A DNA stretch of 64,000 nucleotides from Echinostoma caproni (taxonomy: Eukaryota > Platyhelminthes > Trematoda > Plagiorchiida > Echinostomatidae). Under the pieces are notes generated by a model. It saw only the letters and a program-made list of their open reading frames with translations. It was not told the origin of the DNA and searched no databases. The translations under genes were made by a program, and so were the position numbers. The stretch is from NCBI GenBank assembly GCA_900618425.1, contig UZAN01040886.1, forward strand, positions 1 through 64,000, read 5' to 3'. This document shows, one piece after another, positions 1-12,092 of this stretch; within the stretch, counting starts at the first letter, position 1; the number at the start of each line of letters is the position of its first letter.

Positions 1-1835
1 AGGCAGATGACTGGAGGAATGTTAGGTGTATGTTAGAGGGGTTCTCATGTGATACAATTAAGGAATATATATTCTCGAACAGGAGAAAAAGACGACGGTT
101 CATTCAACTTTCCTTTTACCTAAACCAGATGTTTGCCTTCTCACCTCGGGAAAATTTAGATGATTTAGCGGATTCCGAGAGTGAACATATCTGGGGAATG
201 ATGATCAGGTAAGAGAGAGGAGAAATGAATTGTAATTCTCTTTGCTCGCCGCAATCACTAATCTTTTGTCCACCACCATCTCCAATTTTGTTCGAAAATT
301 GGTGGTCCAAAATGTGATTTGTGCATTGCGTGACCAAGAGAGCAACTGGTGGAACAAAATAGATTATATTTTGTTTGTTTTGAAAGTGGGACTAGACATC
401 ACGCAAATTTAACAGATTCAGTTAACGACAAGCATGTGTACGGATGACTGAACCCAAAGGATCAAAGCCGTAAGTAATGAGACGAATCTGTTATTAATAA
501 AAATGCATTTATTCCCGGCGTTCACGAACACCTCTTAAGTATAATTTCGTCGGTTTATGACGCTCTATTATCCCGACTGAGTACAAAATATAGTAATTAC
601 TTAACAAACAGTTGTATTCGTCTAGGCTAATCAAATCCTATTTGCTAGAAGAATAGTAAAACAAGGGGGTTGTTCCTAACAAAACAGCTATAATAAAATC
701 CATCAAATAATAATAAGAATGAAGCACATAACTACTTACACATATATGACAGGTTTGGCGGCGTTCAGATTGTACATTGAAATCCGATCGGTTTGGGATG
801 TTTGAACGGTGAGCGCAACCTCTCGGGTTCATCTTTTTCTCTGGCCTCATCAAATAAGATATATGAAAAACAACGCAGGATTCGTTTTTTGAAACTAGAA
901 GCGGTTCTTTGTTCCGATCTCCCCCAAAGTTCACCAGAACTATTCGCTAGATGTTTTTTTCTTTTGTAATTCCTTTTATTGAATGCACAATAGTACAAAT
1001 TTCAGGAAATAGCAGCGCTCAATAAAAGGGTTGTCATGCAACACACAATAGGACAGTGTAAAATATTCATAATCTGGAGACGGTATTCACATGAGCTTGT
1101 CCTTACCACTGCACTGAGGTTAGTTTATCCCCCGTCCATAAATATGGTATGGAATTCGATGGCGTAAACAAAACTTGAAAGTAGTTATAGATAGTTTAAT
1201 GTTAATCTACCAGCTATAATTCTTCATTACGTTTATTCATCTCATATGGAGATATTTACAACAGATGGATGAGGGAATTCATCTCCCTTGTTCATTGGGT
1301 AATACGGACAAGTATGTGTCATATGCATACGAGCTTGTAAATCCAATTTTTGAACAGCGTCACGTGTGCATCACACTAGGTGAAACGTCATTGGCGGAAT
1401 GCAACATTGCATGTTGGTTGGTGAATTGTCATGACTACACATCAGCCAGCGACCAAGTAATTGTCAGGACGTGTGACATACTGAGGGAGTGACAGTAAAT
1501 AGTCAGGACCTGCATTGTTACGTATACAGTTCAGTTAGGTTTTTCAAAAATTGGAGGATATTGGAAGATGCGAAGATGCGACATATCAGGAGATTGACTG
1601 TAATAAGCTGCGTTTGTAAGTCTTTTACAGTTAGACAGTAACATCCCGGACATTATGTTCGGAGTTGGCTGATCTTTGAGGGTTCGGTTGGTCCACCAAC
1701 AGTTCAGACTTGGCTTGTATGAAAGCTATTAATTTTTGGACATCGAAACAGCACCCGTGTAACCCGTGGTTTGACACTGAGCCACTGCTCTTGGTTTGGA
1801 AAATACAAAAGTTCAATATTTCCTGTCTGTCAAAA
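1..1835. other. Intergenic or intronic stretch, nothing recognised
   Basis: Only short open frames (under 100 codons) occur here and none carries a recognisable domain or a convincing exon structure. No tRNA-like boxes or long repeats were seen. Confidence 0.5.
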
Positions 1836-2010
1836 GGTGGTAGTGATCGAGTCCTAGAGTGGTCAAAACAACCACCTAAAGGTCCTGAGTTTGAACCATA
1901 CCACCGCCACCCATCTTCCCATTATCTGTATTTCCCTAGACAGCTTTCGCATGGCCGCGGCCCCTTGATAAAAGTTTATTGTACGTTTCTATAACCAATA
2001 TAGAAAGGAA
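1836..2010 (+). mobile_element. tRNA-derived SINE, family 2, copy a
   Basis: The head resembles a tRNA: an A-box-like TAGTGATCGAGTCCTAGAGT stretch is followed by a B-box-like GAGTTTGAACC. It continues into CGCCACCCATCTTCCC, a TCTGTATTTCCCTAGACAGC segment, then GTTTATTGTAC and an A-rich end with AGAAAGGAAG. The same order of blocks recurs at 23.8, 39.5, 42.8, 43.9 and 45.2 kb, which is what identifies it as a family. It would be transcribed by RNA polymerase III and mobilised in trans; both are inferences from the SINE class. Confidence 0.75.
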
Positions 2011-3640
2011 GTAAAACCTTTTTTCTACAAAGGGCCACGGTTGATAACCATTGTCATCAAAGGGTGAATGAGGAAATAGAAGATTTAAAATTTTACCCGG
2101 AGGTCTGTTTGTCTAGATGTTCATACACGTACGAGGGTTGATGATGATGAGATCAACCCTCAAGTTCGTCTTTGAACCGATCGGTGGTGGGGAAATTTGG
2201 TCTTAGACACCTGTATAACGCCACGCGATCAGGTGATTTACCTTTGATTATCACTTGTCGAGTCTCAATATAACAAATCCCACCTGTATATGTTTGGAAG
2301 ATTTCATATCATTGCATACTGAATTTCATTATGTGAAGAGCAAGCGAAACATGAACTAAAACGTTAGGAAATAGAATACAGATGAGGGGTCGTTTTGAGT
2401 ATCAGCAGTAGCAGAGCGAATCTGCCAATCCACATAGGGATAAACGTCTGAACCTCTCCGGGAGACCGGAAGCACCCTTCCTATTCCAACGACGGACAAC
2501 TGATCGGACAGCGTTTTTCGTACATACACGATATAGTGTGAATAGGTGAATTTCGGTGGTCTGAACTTGTTTATTTCAAGATTAGCTTAGAAGTTTATGA
2601 CGTGGTTGAAAATATTCCGCACCTGACAACCAGTTACATACTAATGAAGGAAAGCAAGATCGCAACAGCTTTACGGCGAATCCCATCTTTTCATTTGGAT
2701 TCGTTTCCTCTGTTTACGACTAAATTCATCTCACTATTGACTCTCACTCAACCGTCGTTGATTACCTATGTTTTCGTCCAACACAAATATATCATTTGCA
2801 TATTCTTATCCGGAGACGGAGAATTCAGACGCTCATCTAAATACCACACCACCTACGTTCTGTATGAAAAGAAAAGATCCTCGCTGTATACGCGAGCACG
2901 AGCCCGTGTAGACGAATAACATCCTATTTGGAGTTATGTCGGTTGTTAGCTTCGTCCCTCAAGATCCTCCAAAGGAATTCCATGAAAATTGAAACAACAC
3001 TGAGTCCAATTCATACTGGTGTTCTAAATTTCTTCGGAGAGTGAAGATTTAGTCAACACACCCACTTTCTGTGACGAAGCCCTCAGTGATGTGCTTGAGT
3101 GCTAGCATCTCTTCCTGATGCGAAATGGCCAAGATTTTGATGTCAAAACCCTTGGCTGTTATATCGACACGATTGATTCCAGAAAAAACGCTTGGAAATC
3201 GGATAAGATAAAGGAGGTTCCGTTATCTCCTTCGGTAAGTGACATTTCTTTTCCCCATTTCCGATGAGTATCACTGTTATCGTTTCCGGTCAATCAAGTA
3301 ACTTCACGACAGAGGTGTGGCAAGTTATTTGATACGATTGCACATTTTTAAATGAAGCCCTTTGAAGCGCTGCACCATACTTTTGGATGCCCATTCCCCT
3401 TTAATACGTAATACATTCTGAAGTACATGAAAAACTTCTTTCTGAATGTAAAAATTCAGCAAATTCTACTAGTGTTTGCCTGATTGAATTGTTTTATACA
3501 AGGATATTAAATAGTGACAAAGTGCAAGTAACTTTTTTACTTTGTATTCAAATGTGGCATTCTGAATAATCGTGAAACAAGTGCATCTCCCCTTCTTCCT
3601 TGGGCGGTCTAAACCAACACTTCAAATAAACTGCCGTCGT
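2011..3640. other. Unassigned stretch
   Basis: No supported gene. A 105-codon open frame at 2602-2919 (+) has no recognisable motif and no clear splice context. Confidence 0.45.
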
Positions 3641-3644
3641 ACCT

Positions 3645-3765
3645 CACTCACCTCTAAAAGTGCAATGTGGGCAATAAACCAACAGGTAGTCACAAATGAT
3701 TTGCTTATTTTCCACAGCAGGCACATTGATGAACATAGAAACAACGTCGAAAGATGCCATATGGC
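3645..3765 (-). pseudogene. Penelope-like element RT fragment (motif A region)
   Basis: The minus strand encodes SFDVVSMFINVP followed by IICDYLL. This matches the Penelope-like RT motif A block, which usually reads SFDV-SLFTNVP and then a helix containing IC-YL. The aspartate of motif A is at 3746-3748. Only about 40 codons are recognisable, with no GIY-YIG part and no YxDD nearby, so this is a small relic. It belongs to the same class as the larger PLE pieces at 18.5, 39.7 and 53 kb. The family call rests on one motif block, so confidence is moderate. Confidence 0.6.
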
Positions 3766-3769
3766 AGTT

Positions 3770-6420
3770 ATTATTAGATATAGATATAGATATACAGTCA
3801 CTGTCTCCCCCAGTTTTCTCACAATAAGCCAATTTAATTGTAAAACCATAACAGAAAAAGTAAACTAGGAAGTCTTGTTGATTATGATTTTGTTAGTAAA
3901 ATTATCTTTATGTAGAATAATATTTGCTTCATATCTGATTTTGCTGCTGTTTAACTTCTTCTTTTGCTTCTTTTTTATTGAAACCAAACTGGTAGGGACG
4001 GTTTTTAGGAAGACGGAAACAGCAATTTGGGAAACGTTAAGCAGTCCTGAGTCCATTTGAAAACACAACCTCCTGTGCGATAATTTGGTAACACTTACCA
4101 CTTGCCCACCGCCGCTTAAGATCCAAAGGGAGGCGTTTATAAGCCGGAAATGTATTCATTTGATTTCGAGTTTGAGTGGTAAAACAATTATTTATCTCAG
4201 TTATGTTCAGTTATCCCTATAGTTTGGGATGAGTTTGGTTTGTTTTTCAGTAATACTGTAGTTCTTATATCCGTAAAGACAGCTTTCTAAATAAAGACTT
4301 AATCACTAAACGGTCATTTTTGCAGAAGATCTTATATTACATCACAAATAAATTGAGAGACTTGTATTCTAAGGCATCTATCTGAAATTCTGAAGAAAGC
4401 AACAAAGACTAAACAAATGATCCCAGGACTCTCCCCATGCGACTCCATAAAAAGTCTTTGAATAAACGAGGAACCGCTGAATGATTACCAGAATTCAGCA
4501 TCTTTCATCGTGAATGAATGTATTAAATGCTGGCGCCTGAATTCAACTTGACAATTGTGTTATGCTTTCGCATTTACCTGGAGACGTTTTTATATTATGT
4601 TCCACTGACGCCGTTTCAGAAATGAAAACACTCCTGTTCGAACAACGATGGAAATTGGTAAACTGGATACCACGGATGATTTCCAAGAAAAATAAACCTA
4701 AAAGCGGCCCATAGACCAAACGCTTGATATCTATGTAGACATATAGCTGGGTAGATCGGTAGATAAACACCTTTCTCTTTCTACACACACACACACACAC
4801 ACACACACAGGCTAACACACTTACACACAGATATATATATATATATATATACGTGAATACCTTACTTCGCATGTTTTCATAAGAAAACTGATTTTCATGA
4901 CAGTTTCTTGTGCTCATAAAACTGGTCATCTGAGATTCCGATTTGATTCATGAAACGGTGTACGTTTTTTCTGAAGCCCATAAACATATATTATCTTTTC
5001 ATTCCTCTTTTCAACTATTTATTCTATAGGTTTCAATGCCTCAACTGCACTTCATTAAGATAAAAAAGAAGTATTCTACTCTAACCTCTTTGAACGAATC
5101 TCCCTGAGAATGCTGATAACGGCAATAGTGCTCTATAAACTGTATTGATAATTTGCCGTAGTCGCCAACTATATTTCATTGATTTCCATCTGGATGCTAA
5201 CAAAAGTACACTCAGTGAACAGTGCGGAACGGATGGTAGAAAAAAGAGAATCAGTTTGTTAGAATAAAACGAATGAAGCGAATACGCGGTTTGTAAATTT
5301 GATCTACTAGATCTTTTGCAGACACTAGGTATTCAAATGTTGAATTATGCCGCCTAACTAGGCTACTTGTTGTTACAGTTTCAGGGAGACTTTGCTTCAC
5401 TAAAAATTGTGACATCCGAGTTGTTGATAGATAACGTTAAATGGTGACGTCTACGTTGTGTCGTTAGGTGGAGTCGGAATGGAATCATATTTGGGGGTTG
5501 CTTTGTAGTTAGCCGGAAGAAGTGAGTGCTCTGCTAGACTGAGAGTAAAATCCCTACGGTTGAAAGGATTCTATATGTTGGAACACGACAATTTATCACG
5601 GTTATGGAGCTTTTACTTCAAATGGTAGACACATATTTCAGTGAGTGTAAAAGAGTTACGTGACTAATTTTACTGGTTATAGTACTTTGAGAATACAGTT
5701 AATGGATAGCTATTCTTCGTTGTATCTGAACTTCAAGCCATAAGGAACTTACCTGGCTACTTGTTGTTTTTCAAAAATAGAAGGAAATGATTGTGGTGTT
5801 TTGTTTTATTCAAAGCGAATTATCTGACAGGATCTTTGTATTATTTAGAATATAATGAACTTCCAATGATTAAGTCCCACACATGATTACGTATGAAATA
5901 AAAGAGAAAACATTCTCAATCCTTGACGGTGTGCTAGCTTATAATAGCCATTAAGTGATTAACTCGGGTTTAAGGGCTCTTGCCCTTAACCCAAAGATTT
6001 ACGTTTCTTGTTCGGACTGTTGAATAAGCCTAACAGCGAAGAACCAACTGTCCAACACCTGTTGTTAGCCTTCACAGGCGATTTCCTAGAATGACGAAAA
6101 ATTCTATTATTTCTAATAATATTAGGTTCATTTTGACTAATGATATAATGATACAAAAGAATCCTCATAATGGTGGAATTGATATAACGCCAGTCAAGAC
6201 AAGTCAAAAAAACACTTTAATTCGACCAATGGAGGACGAATATACAGCTGTAACATTATCCTTCTTTGTAGTAGAAATAACAGGATAAATACAAAAGGAA
6301 CGATGAAACATTGCCCACACAATTGATTAAGCAAACTTAGCAAGGTTTGAGTTTATCGCTTCCTTTGACAAGACGAGAATAAGTAATAAAATGTGCGAGA
6401 TGTGGTATTAAAGAATAAAT
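3770..6420. other. Unassigned AT-rich stretch
   Basis: No gene supported. It contains the dinucleotide tract listed separately. The 128-codon minus-strand frame at 4543-4929 reads through that tract and is not taken as coding. Confidence 0.5.
4783..4851. repeat. Compound microsatellite (AC)n and (AT)n
   Basis: An uninterrupted AC tract at 4783-4809 is followed by a 21-base spacer that still contains ACAC runs, then an AT tract at 4831-4851. It is read directly from the sequence. Confidence 0.95.
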
Positions 6421-6422
6421 AC

Positions 6423-6461
6423 GTGCTGTAGTTCCTGCTCTAGCAGCAGGCACTACAGCAC
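6423..6461. repeat. 39-nt near-perfect hairpin
   Basis: GTGCTGTAGT (6423-6432) pairs perfectly with ACTACAGCAC (6452-6461). Inside, after one T-C mismatch, CCTGCT pairs with AGCAGG around a five-base loop. That gives sixteen base pairs in a 39-nt palindrome. It is followed by a run of AGTCA-type repeats. It could be a cruciform-forming site, a short structured RNA or a remnant of element termini; nothing in the flanks decides between these. Confidence 0.8.
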
Positions 6462-7853
6462 AAAAGTCAAGTCAAGTAAAGCTTTCTGCACCCGATAGGA
6501 TAAATTTTCAGCATTTTCGACACGTTTCAGTGAGGAAAACGTTAAGCATTGGAAAAAAAATAATCTATATTTTCTAAGTGAAAAACAAGCGGATGTGATA
6601 AAATCCTAATATGAGAGATGATTATTCAAGTTAGGAATAATATTTTCTGGTTGAAAAATATACGAGAAAAACAAGGGATGATGCTATTTTTATATGTGAT
6701 GCTGTGTGAACAAAGAATTCTAAATTTGAAACACTGTAGTATTCAGAATAGGAATCGAAATCGAATGGCGCGAACTCGGTATCGGACTGAAAACCCACTG
6801 AATAGCACAAAGCCAGGTAGAACCAAAGCGAGCTGTAGATACAGTTAATTCTATTAAGAAAATCATGGAAATATATATTACAGGCAACTAACAATCATTG
6901 GTCGATTCTTGAATGTCCAATCAACAAGGATATGGTTTATCTGTTTGCCTTTCTGCACTCAGCCAATTCGGATGATGCCAACTGAGACTACAGGGTTGGT
7001 CGGTAAACCCGCTTCTTGATTGGGTACCTGGAAGCTGTACCGCGGTGCGTGCGTAATCGTTACACGATCACCACAGACACGTACTCGGATGAGACATTGC
7101 TTTGTTGAGATGGGCATGCAGGCAGTGTTCTTCATTTGACAGTTTATGACTGATAAATCTATCGCATGAATCAAAATGCTTGCTCACCATAAAGTCAATC
7201 TAAACGGACTCTGAAATGCCACCGCAACAGAAAGACGTTTAAGAGATTTGGAAGAGAGAATAAAGTTATTTTACTCTAGACCAGGGAAATATACGGAGAA
7301 CAGTGCTACTAATGTGGAAGAATCACAAATTTAGGAATAACGTTTAGGGAACGCGGAGCTTTTTAAACCTAAAAGCATAGAAGAATAGCCCACGATTCCT
7401 AATGTAAATATTTTCGACAAGTTGGACTAGGAAATATTATGTGACAAAGTAACTCCCAGATATTTGACAGAGTTGGTTTTGTGGATGATTGTAGTAATCA
7501 GAATAGTATTGAGTTTAGGAATACGAGAATCCGTACTGTACTGCTCAGAACTGAATTGGCTCCAACCCGAATTGAGGACACCAATGAAATACACCAAGAA
7601 TCGATAGCAGCAAATGCTTATGTTTATTCATGGAATTAGATCATGTTTTATAGATTGTAATAAACAATTCATATGATTGGTTAAACGAGCATCCTCTAAT
7701 GACGTAACCGTTTGCACCGACGAATCATATGTGCTAACTCTGATGTCATGTTCGCCCGTTGTACCATTGGCCGAGCTTCATGAACGGTGATTGGATGATA
7801 TGAAACTGTACCTAGTCGTGCATGGATTGCGGTCACGGAAGTCTGGATCACCA
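6462..7853. other. Unassigned stretch
   Basis: No supported gene. The segment at 6465-6540 (AAGTCAAGTCAAGTAAAGC, then TTTCAGCATTTTC) resembles 32050-32130, so part of it belongs to an unnamed interspersed repeat. Confidence 0.45.
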
Positions 7854-7890
7854 GAATGATATTATTATTATTATATATATATTATTAATA
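7854..7890. repeat. ATT/AT simple repeat at the 3' side of a LINE
   Basis: Short ATT trinucleotides followed by AT dinucleotides. The tract sits at the 3' end of the minus-strand LINE described next. A similar AAT-rich tract ends the LINE at 33.95 kb, so it may be a retrotransposition tail. Confidence 0.8.
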
Positions 7891-10310
7891 ACGTTCAGGC
7901 TTATTATTCAAAAGGATTTGATAATGCGTGTCTGTTTTAAGGCTAAAAGAAATATCTAAACATTTCTCTAGATTGAGCATCAAAGACCGGGTGGTCGACA
8001 GACTAACTTCAGACAAACTTGAAGTTGACAAAAACAGTCGCGGTCAGCCGAGGGACAACCGAGCACTACGTCATCGGCATACTCGCATGCGATAAAGTTC
8101 GGAGGGATGGGAGGTTCCTTAATGTACAGTGAAAAAAGGAGTGAAAATGCAATAGCACCCTAAAGACCCCAGAGTTAACTTCTACCAAGGAGAAAGACTG
8201 ACCGTTACAAAAAGTGAATTCCGTACTATGAGTGAACTAATTAATTAGTACATTCAACAAATTTATCCGAAAGGCATTGAATGAGAATTCCACGGTCGAG
8301 TGATCTGAAAACATTAGCATAATCAAGAAAATTTAAACACACGATACCAGACTGAAGCGATCGTACTAATAGTAGTAGTATTACACACGGAATTCGGAAC
8401 ATAAACCACTCAATTCGAATCACAGGACACGAATCAAGGACCGGCTATCACGGACTGGATTATGGGAGCATTGGACCGCAATGGCACGAGCTCGCAATAT
8501 CCCACGTGAACGAGACGCGACAAAAAGGCCACAAGAATGGTAGTTCGTAGTTCGTTTATTGGAAGCAATGAAGGTGAATAAATAACATGTACAAAAGAAG
8601 ATCATTGGTTATCTAGGCTTCCACCAATCGTATTGCAGTATTGCTTACGTAATTCTGCTTCTGTCTGCACTGTCTCGGATTAGCTGGCACAACCTGCCTA
8701 TGGCGTGTAATCAGAAGCCGTATGCGTGTCATTGACGTCATCTTTCAAATTTGGTTGATCGCAGGTGTCCAGAAACTGTACCGCGCCGCTTCAGAGTAGG
8801 CGTCATCTCGTAGGCGTGGATCATCACATAGACCCTTTATCCAATGGGGATGAAACAGAGTGGACAACGTGAACAAGAGTATCAAGAGTGGAAAGTGAAG
8901 TTTTGTAAGCAAATTGAATAAGGTCATGGGTAGCGGATAAAAGGGTCATCCGGTTAAGAAGGACTCTTCGGAAAACTTTCAATAATGCTGATGTGCAAGC
9001 AACTGGTCGGTATTTGGAAGATCCTTTTGGGGAATTGGTGTTATCCAAGCAACTCACCAGCAATCAGGGATGCTTCCAGATGAAATACACAAATTGAACA
9101 ACACTGAAGTAGGTAAAGGAAGCTGTTCAGCACACTTTCAGCAGGAAGGACGTCAGTGATTCAGGGCCATGTGCCTTGTTAGATGTAAGGCACTTCAGTA
9201 CATTCAGGACTTCCACAGAGGTGACAGATTTGTTTTCCCCATTAGGTGTAAATAAAGGTGTCGAGTTCCGTACATAAACATTTGCGAATTGACGTTTTAA
9301 CTCCTCAACATCCAGGAAAGAGCTGTTGCGTGAACCACAAAGCTGCTTCAAGGCAAACCACATATCACGGCAGTTCTTGTTACACATAGGTGTTTGTATA
9401 CATATCCGATTTAGGCGCTGTATTTCCATTTTGATTAATAATGATAGATGTTTGACAGCACCGCGCCTTCCAGTCCTGTAAACTTTCTCTTTATCACGAC
9501 GGTGGCGCTTTAGAAGATGCGAAGAGAATCTGTCAGTCCGAATGTATCAAGTCTCAACTGAGCAAAAATGCAGATCACGCGCAAGATGCTCACAACTGGA
9601 AGAGTTGTCATCATTGGAAAAGACAGTGAAATCGGTAGAAGAAACCATATCTCTAAGTCTGCGTAGGTTGTCAGGAGTGTAATTTCTTTTTCCGATGGTT
9701 CTAGATGTGGAACGGTTCATTTGGTGATAAAAGCATTTACCTTAACTTTCGGGATGCAAAAAATACAGCAATGGTCTGAGAGCCCACTTCTCAATGAAAA
9801 AAATTTCAGGGTTAATTACAAAAATCCCTTCAAGTTGGACACCGAGCCGGGTAAGAAAATTTACAATATTTATTATGCATAAAGTTGGAAGGAAAGAGAT
9901 ATTAAGACCAATAAAATCACCAGAAGCAATGCCTGAAGATTGATCTAAACCTGTTATAAGTTGTGAGGAGAAAGAGTCGAGAAACAAACGAATATCAGAG
10001 TAAGGCGTGTCGCGGGCGATGTAAATGCTCACTAATGTAATACGATAAAGGTGCCTAAGAAATTGGGGCTTACAATAAACAAAAATACCATTTATCTCAA
10101 GATTGCTAAAGTGCAAACGTTGATGAGCGGTTTTTCACTATTTCCTGTTGACAAAAGTAACCACTCCACTACCTTACAATCGCCTCGGAATAAGTTAAGT
10201 CCATCAAGATGCACGACGTTGTCCTCATTCTCAGGATGTAGCCAACTTTCCCGGAGTAGAATTAGCCCTGCACTTTGCATTCATTGTGGTGTATCTTGTT
10301 CTTGACATCA
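7891..10310 (-). pseudogene. LINE (CR1/Jockey-type) ORF2 pseudogene: APE endonuclease plus RT
   Basis: Reading the minus strand from 10.28 kb, an AP-endonuclease-like part shows LRESWLHPENED (the E-T/S-WL block), GIASGDF (normally GDFN) and, in another frame near 9.76 kb, LSDHCCIFCIPKVK (the SDH block). Next come a linker (9127-9429, with LTSNKAHGPESLTSFLLK of the RT N-terminal region), KYRPVACTSALLKVFRRVLL and IQFAYKTSLSTLDTL. After an insertion at 8342-8824 the RT resumes with FLDYANVFRSLDRGILIQ, and YADD lies at 8070-8081, followed by LNLEKCLDISFSLK. Several frameshifts and stops make it inactive. The native protein copies its own RNA and nicks target DNA for target-primed reverse transcription. 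The clade assignment (CR1/Jockey-like) is by eye. Confidence 0.85.
8342..8824 (-). mobile_element. ~483-bp insertion inside the LINE RT (candidate solo LTR)
   Basis: This block separates two parts of the LINE RT and is bordered on both sides by CACA (8338-8341 and 8825-8828). Dropping the block and one CACA copy puts the two RT halves back in one frame, which supports a 4-bp target-site duplication. In minus orientation it holds an AATAAA inside TTCCAATAAACGAACTACG, as expected for an LTR carrying a polyadenylation signal. The ends (ATGATCC and GGTATCG) are not a clear TG/CA pair, so the class is uncertain. A MITE or SINE is also possible. Confidence 0.6.
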
Positions 10311-11741
10311 TCGGGTTTTGCCATGAGCGAACGAATGTTACATGAGATAATAGACAGAAGGGTCAAATTATCAACAGAACGCTGTCTAAGCGCCACACGC
10401 CAGCCAGCACGGTGTTCTTATGGTATCTATGAACACATTTCCGCAGTCGTTTGATGCGATTTTTCACAGAATGGGCAAATCCTGGAACTGGTGTTTCTGC
10501 GCGATAAACTGCAAGGATTTCATAAATGGCATTATAGGATAACATTTGACCTTGAAAATTTAACGAGTTTATTCAAAATTGATGACCACGCGTTACTTAA
10601 ATATAACTTCACGAAATGATATCCGACGATAACAAGGCACGGCCAAATTCAAAGGCCCCGAGTTAATTATATATGGAGGGATTGGTAGCTGTAGGGATAC
10701 ATTTGCTCAGATGTGAGTAAAGAGGGTGAGATGGGTCTAACAGTATCCTGGCGGAAATTTTTAGCAAGCATCAAAGTGCTATGAAACTATAAGATGCGTA
10801 ATACGTTTAAGATATATGTCACTGTATCGAGATTTGTGTTTGATGGATCTGTGTATGAGTTTAAAATCTTTATGACATCACAGGTAAATATAACTGGGGA
10901 TACATACAGTTAGTGGGGAAGTGGTTGCAAGAGAAGACAAAAGGTTTTATTAAGTGGGTTAAGGTAGATAGAATTTTCAAACGAATAACGTAAAAGGTGA
11001 GTCTACTGACTTGGTGAACACCTCGATGACCTGATGCGGTCAATAGAGTTTTCGGGAACTGGTCGCAACGAGGTTTTTGATGGAAAAGGCTCTTGAACCT
11101 TGTTCTCCGTTGATGACATCAATGTATAAGTCAGTCATCAGTAAAGAAAACAAACATCTTTACACTTGAAAGAATTCATGCTAGGATTGTATTATAAAGA
11201 TCAGTCGATGATCAGTGAGATACTATGCAGAAGTTTGGGATATATGGAGGAATTTTGAGGCCTTACATCAAACACAAAATCATCTTCATCGCTCATTAGA
11301 TGAGCAAACAATCATTAAAATTATGCATGGGAGAAACAGGAAGAGAGACAAAATAGCACATTGAAAAATCCCTTGAGATGAGGGTAGAATCGAAGAGTTC
11401 TGACCCTTATGTTTAGTAAACTCTAGGTGGTGGGTGAAAGTATAATAAAAAGATTGGCTACTTGCGGTTAAATACCATTCTTAGAGAGAGTATGAAAACT
11501 TTACTTCCTATGGACACGATTGAAGGTGTCACTGTCGTCAAGGAAACAGTCGAACAGCTTTGCATTTGCTGCTCGAAGAAGAAGAAACACAATGGTCGAG
11601 GGACGTCAGTGCATCAAGGGTTAATCTATAGCTACAACGGATTGAGTGAGATCTGGTGCATCCGGCTGGGACAACCTTTTATGTAATAAAATTCAAACCA
11701 ACAAACATGCAAACAATCGAGCGAAATTTAGACGTTCCTTT
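10311..11741. other. Unassigned stretch, possibly LINE 5' region at its left end
   Basis: Short open frames only. The first few hundred bases probably include the 5' part of the minus-strand LINE, but no motif confirms it. Confidence 0.4.
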
Positions 11742-12092
11742 TTAGGGTACTTGCGTGATAGAAGCCACTATGCAGCAGTTCGGAACGCAATTCTGAGTAA
11801 AGTACAGGCTGCGTAAGTCGGTAAAAACAGGTGAGAGGGACACTGAACATCCTTTGATCACTACAGGTGGTAGTTGATCAGGACCGCCTGTTTTATTTGA
11901 CGGCAGACTGATAAACGTCTTGAACGTTTCCGTTTGGTCCCTTAATAAATTAGCAACATTGAGGTAAGGGAAGACTGCTGTGTATGAATAAAGAGCGTCG
12001 GCCGCAGCATTACTGAAATGGCGATTGAGATCACCAATGTTGGCAGCTGCCAGATTTTCCTTCAATTCGAGACTGCAATACTGAAACAACAT
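11742..12092 (-). pseudogene. LINE RT N-terminal fragment
   Basis: A 116-codon minus-strand frame contains ANIGDLNRHFSNAAADA and a later FISLPSNKTGGPDQLPPVV followed by SPVFTDLRSLYF. This is the block before RT motif 1 of non-LTR elements: a helper helix, then a K-(S/T)-x-GPD-x-(L/I)P-x-x-(V/I)-IK pattern, then the SP-L-LF helix. No endonuclease and no YxDD core are seen, so the fragment is truncated on both sides. It is probably from a different subfamily than the 8-10 kb copy. Confidence 0.7.

Noticed and set aside
4543..4929. 128-codon minus frame
   Set aside because: It translates the AC/AT microsatellite into repeated YIYIY and VCVCV residues.
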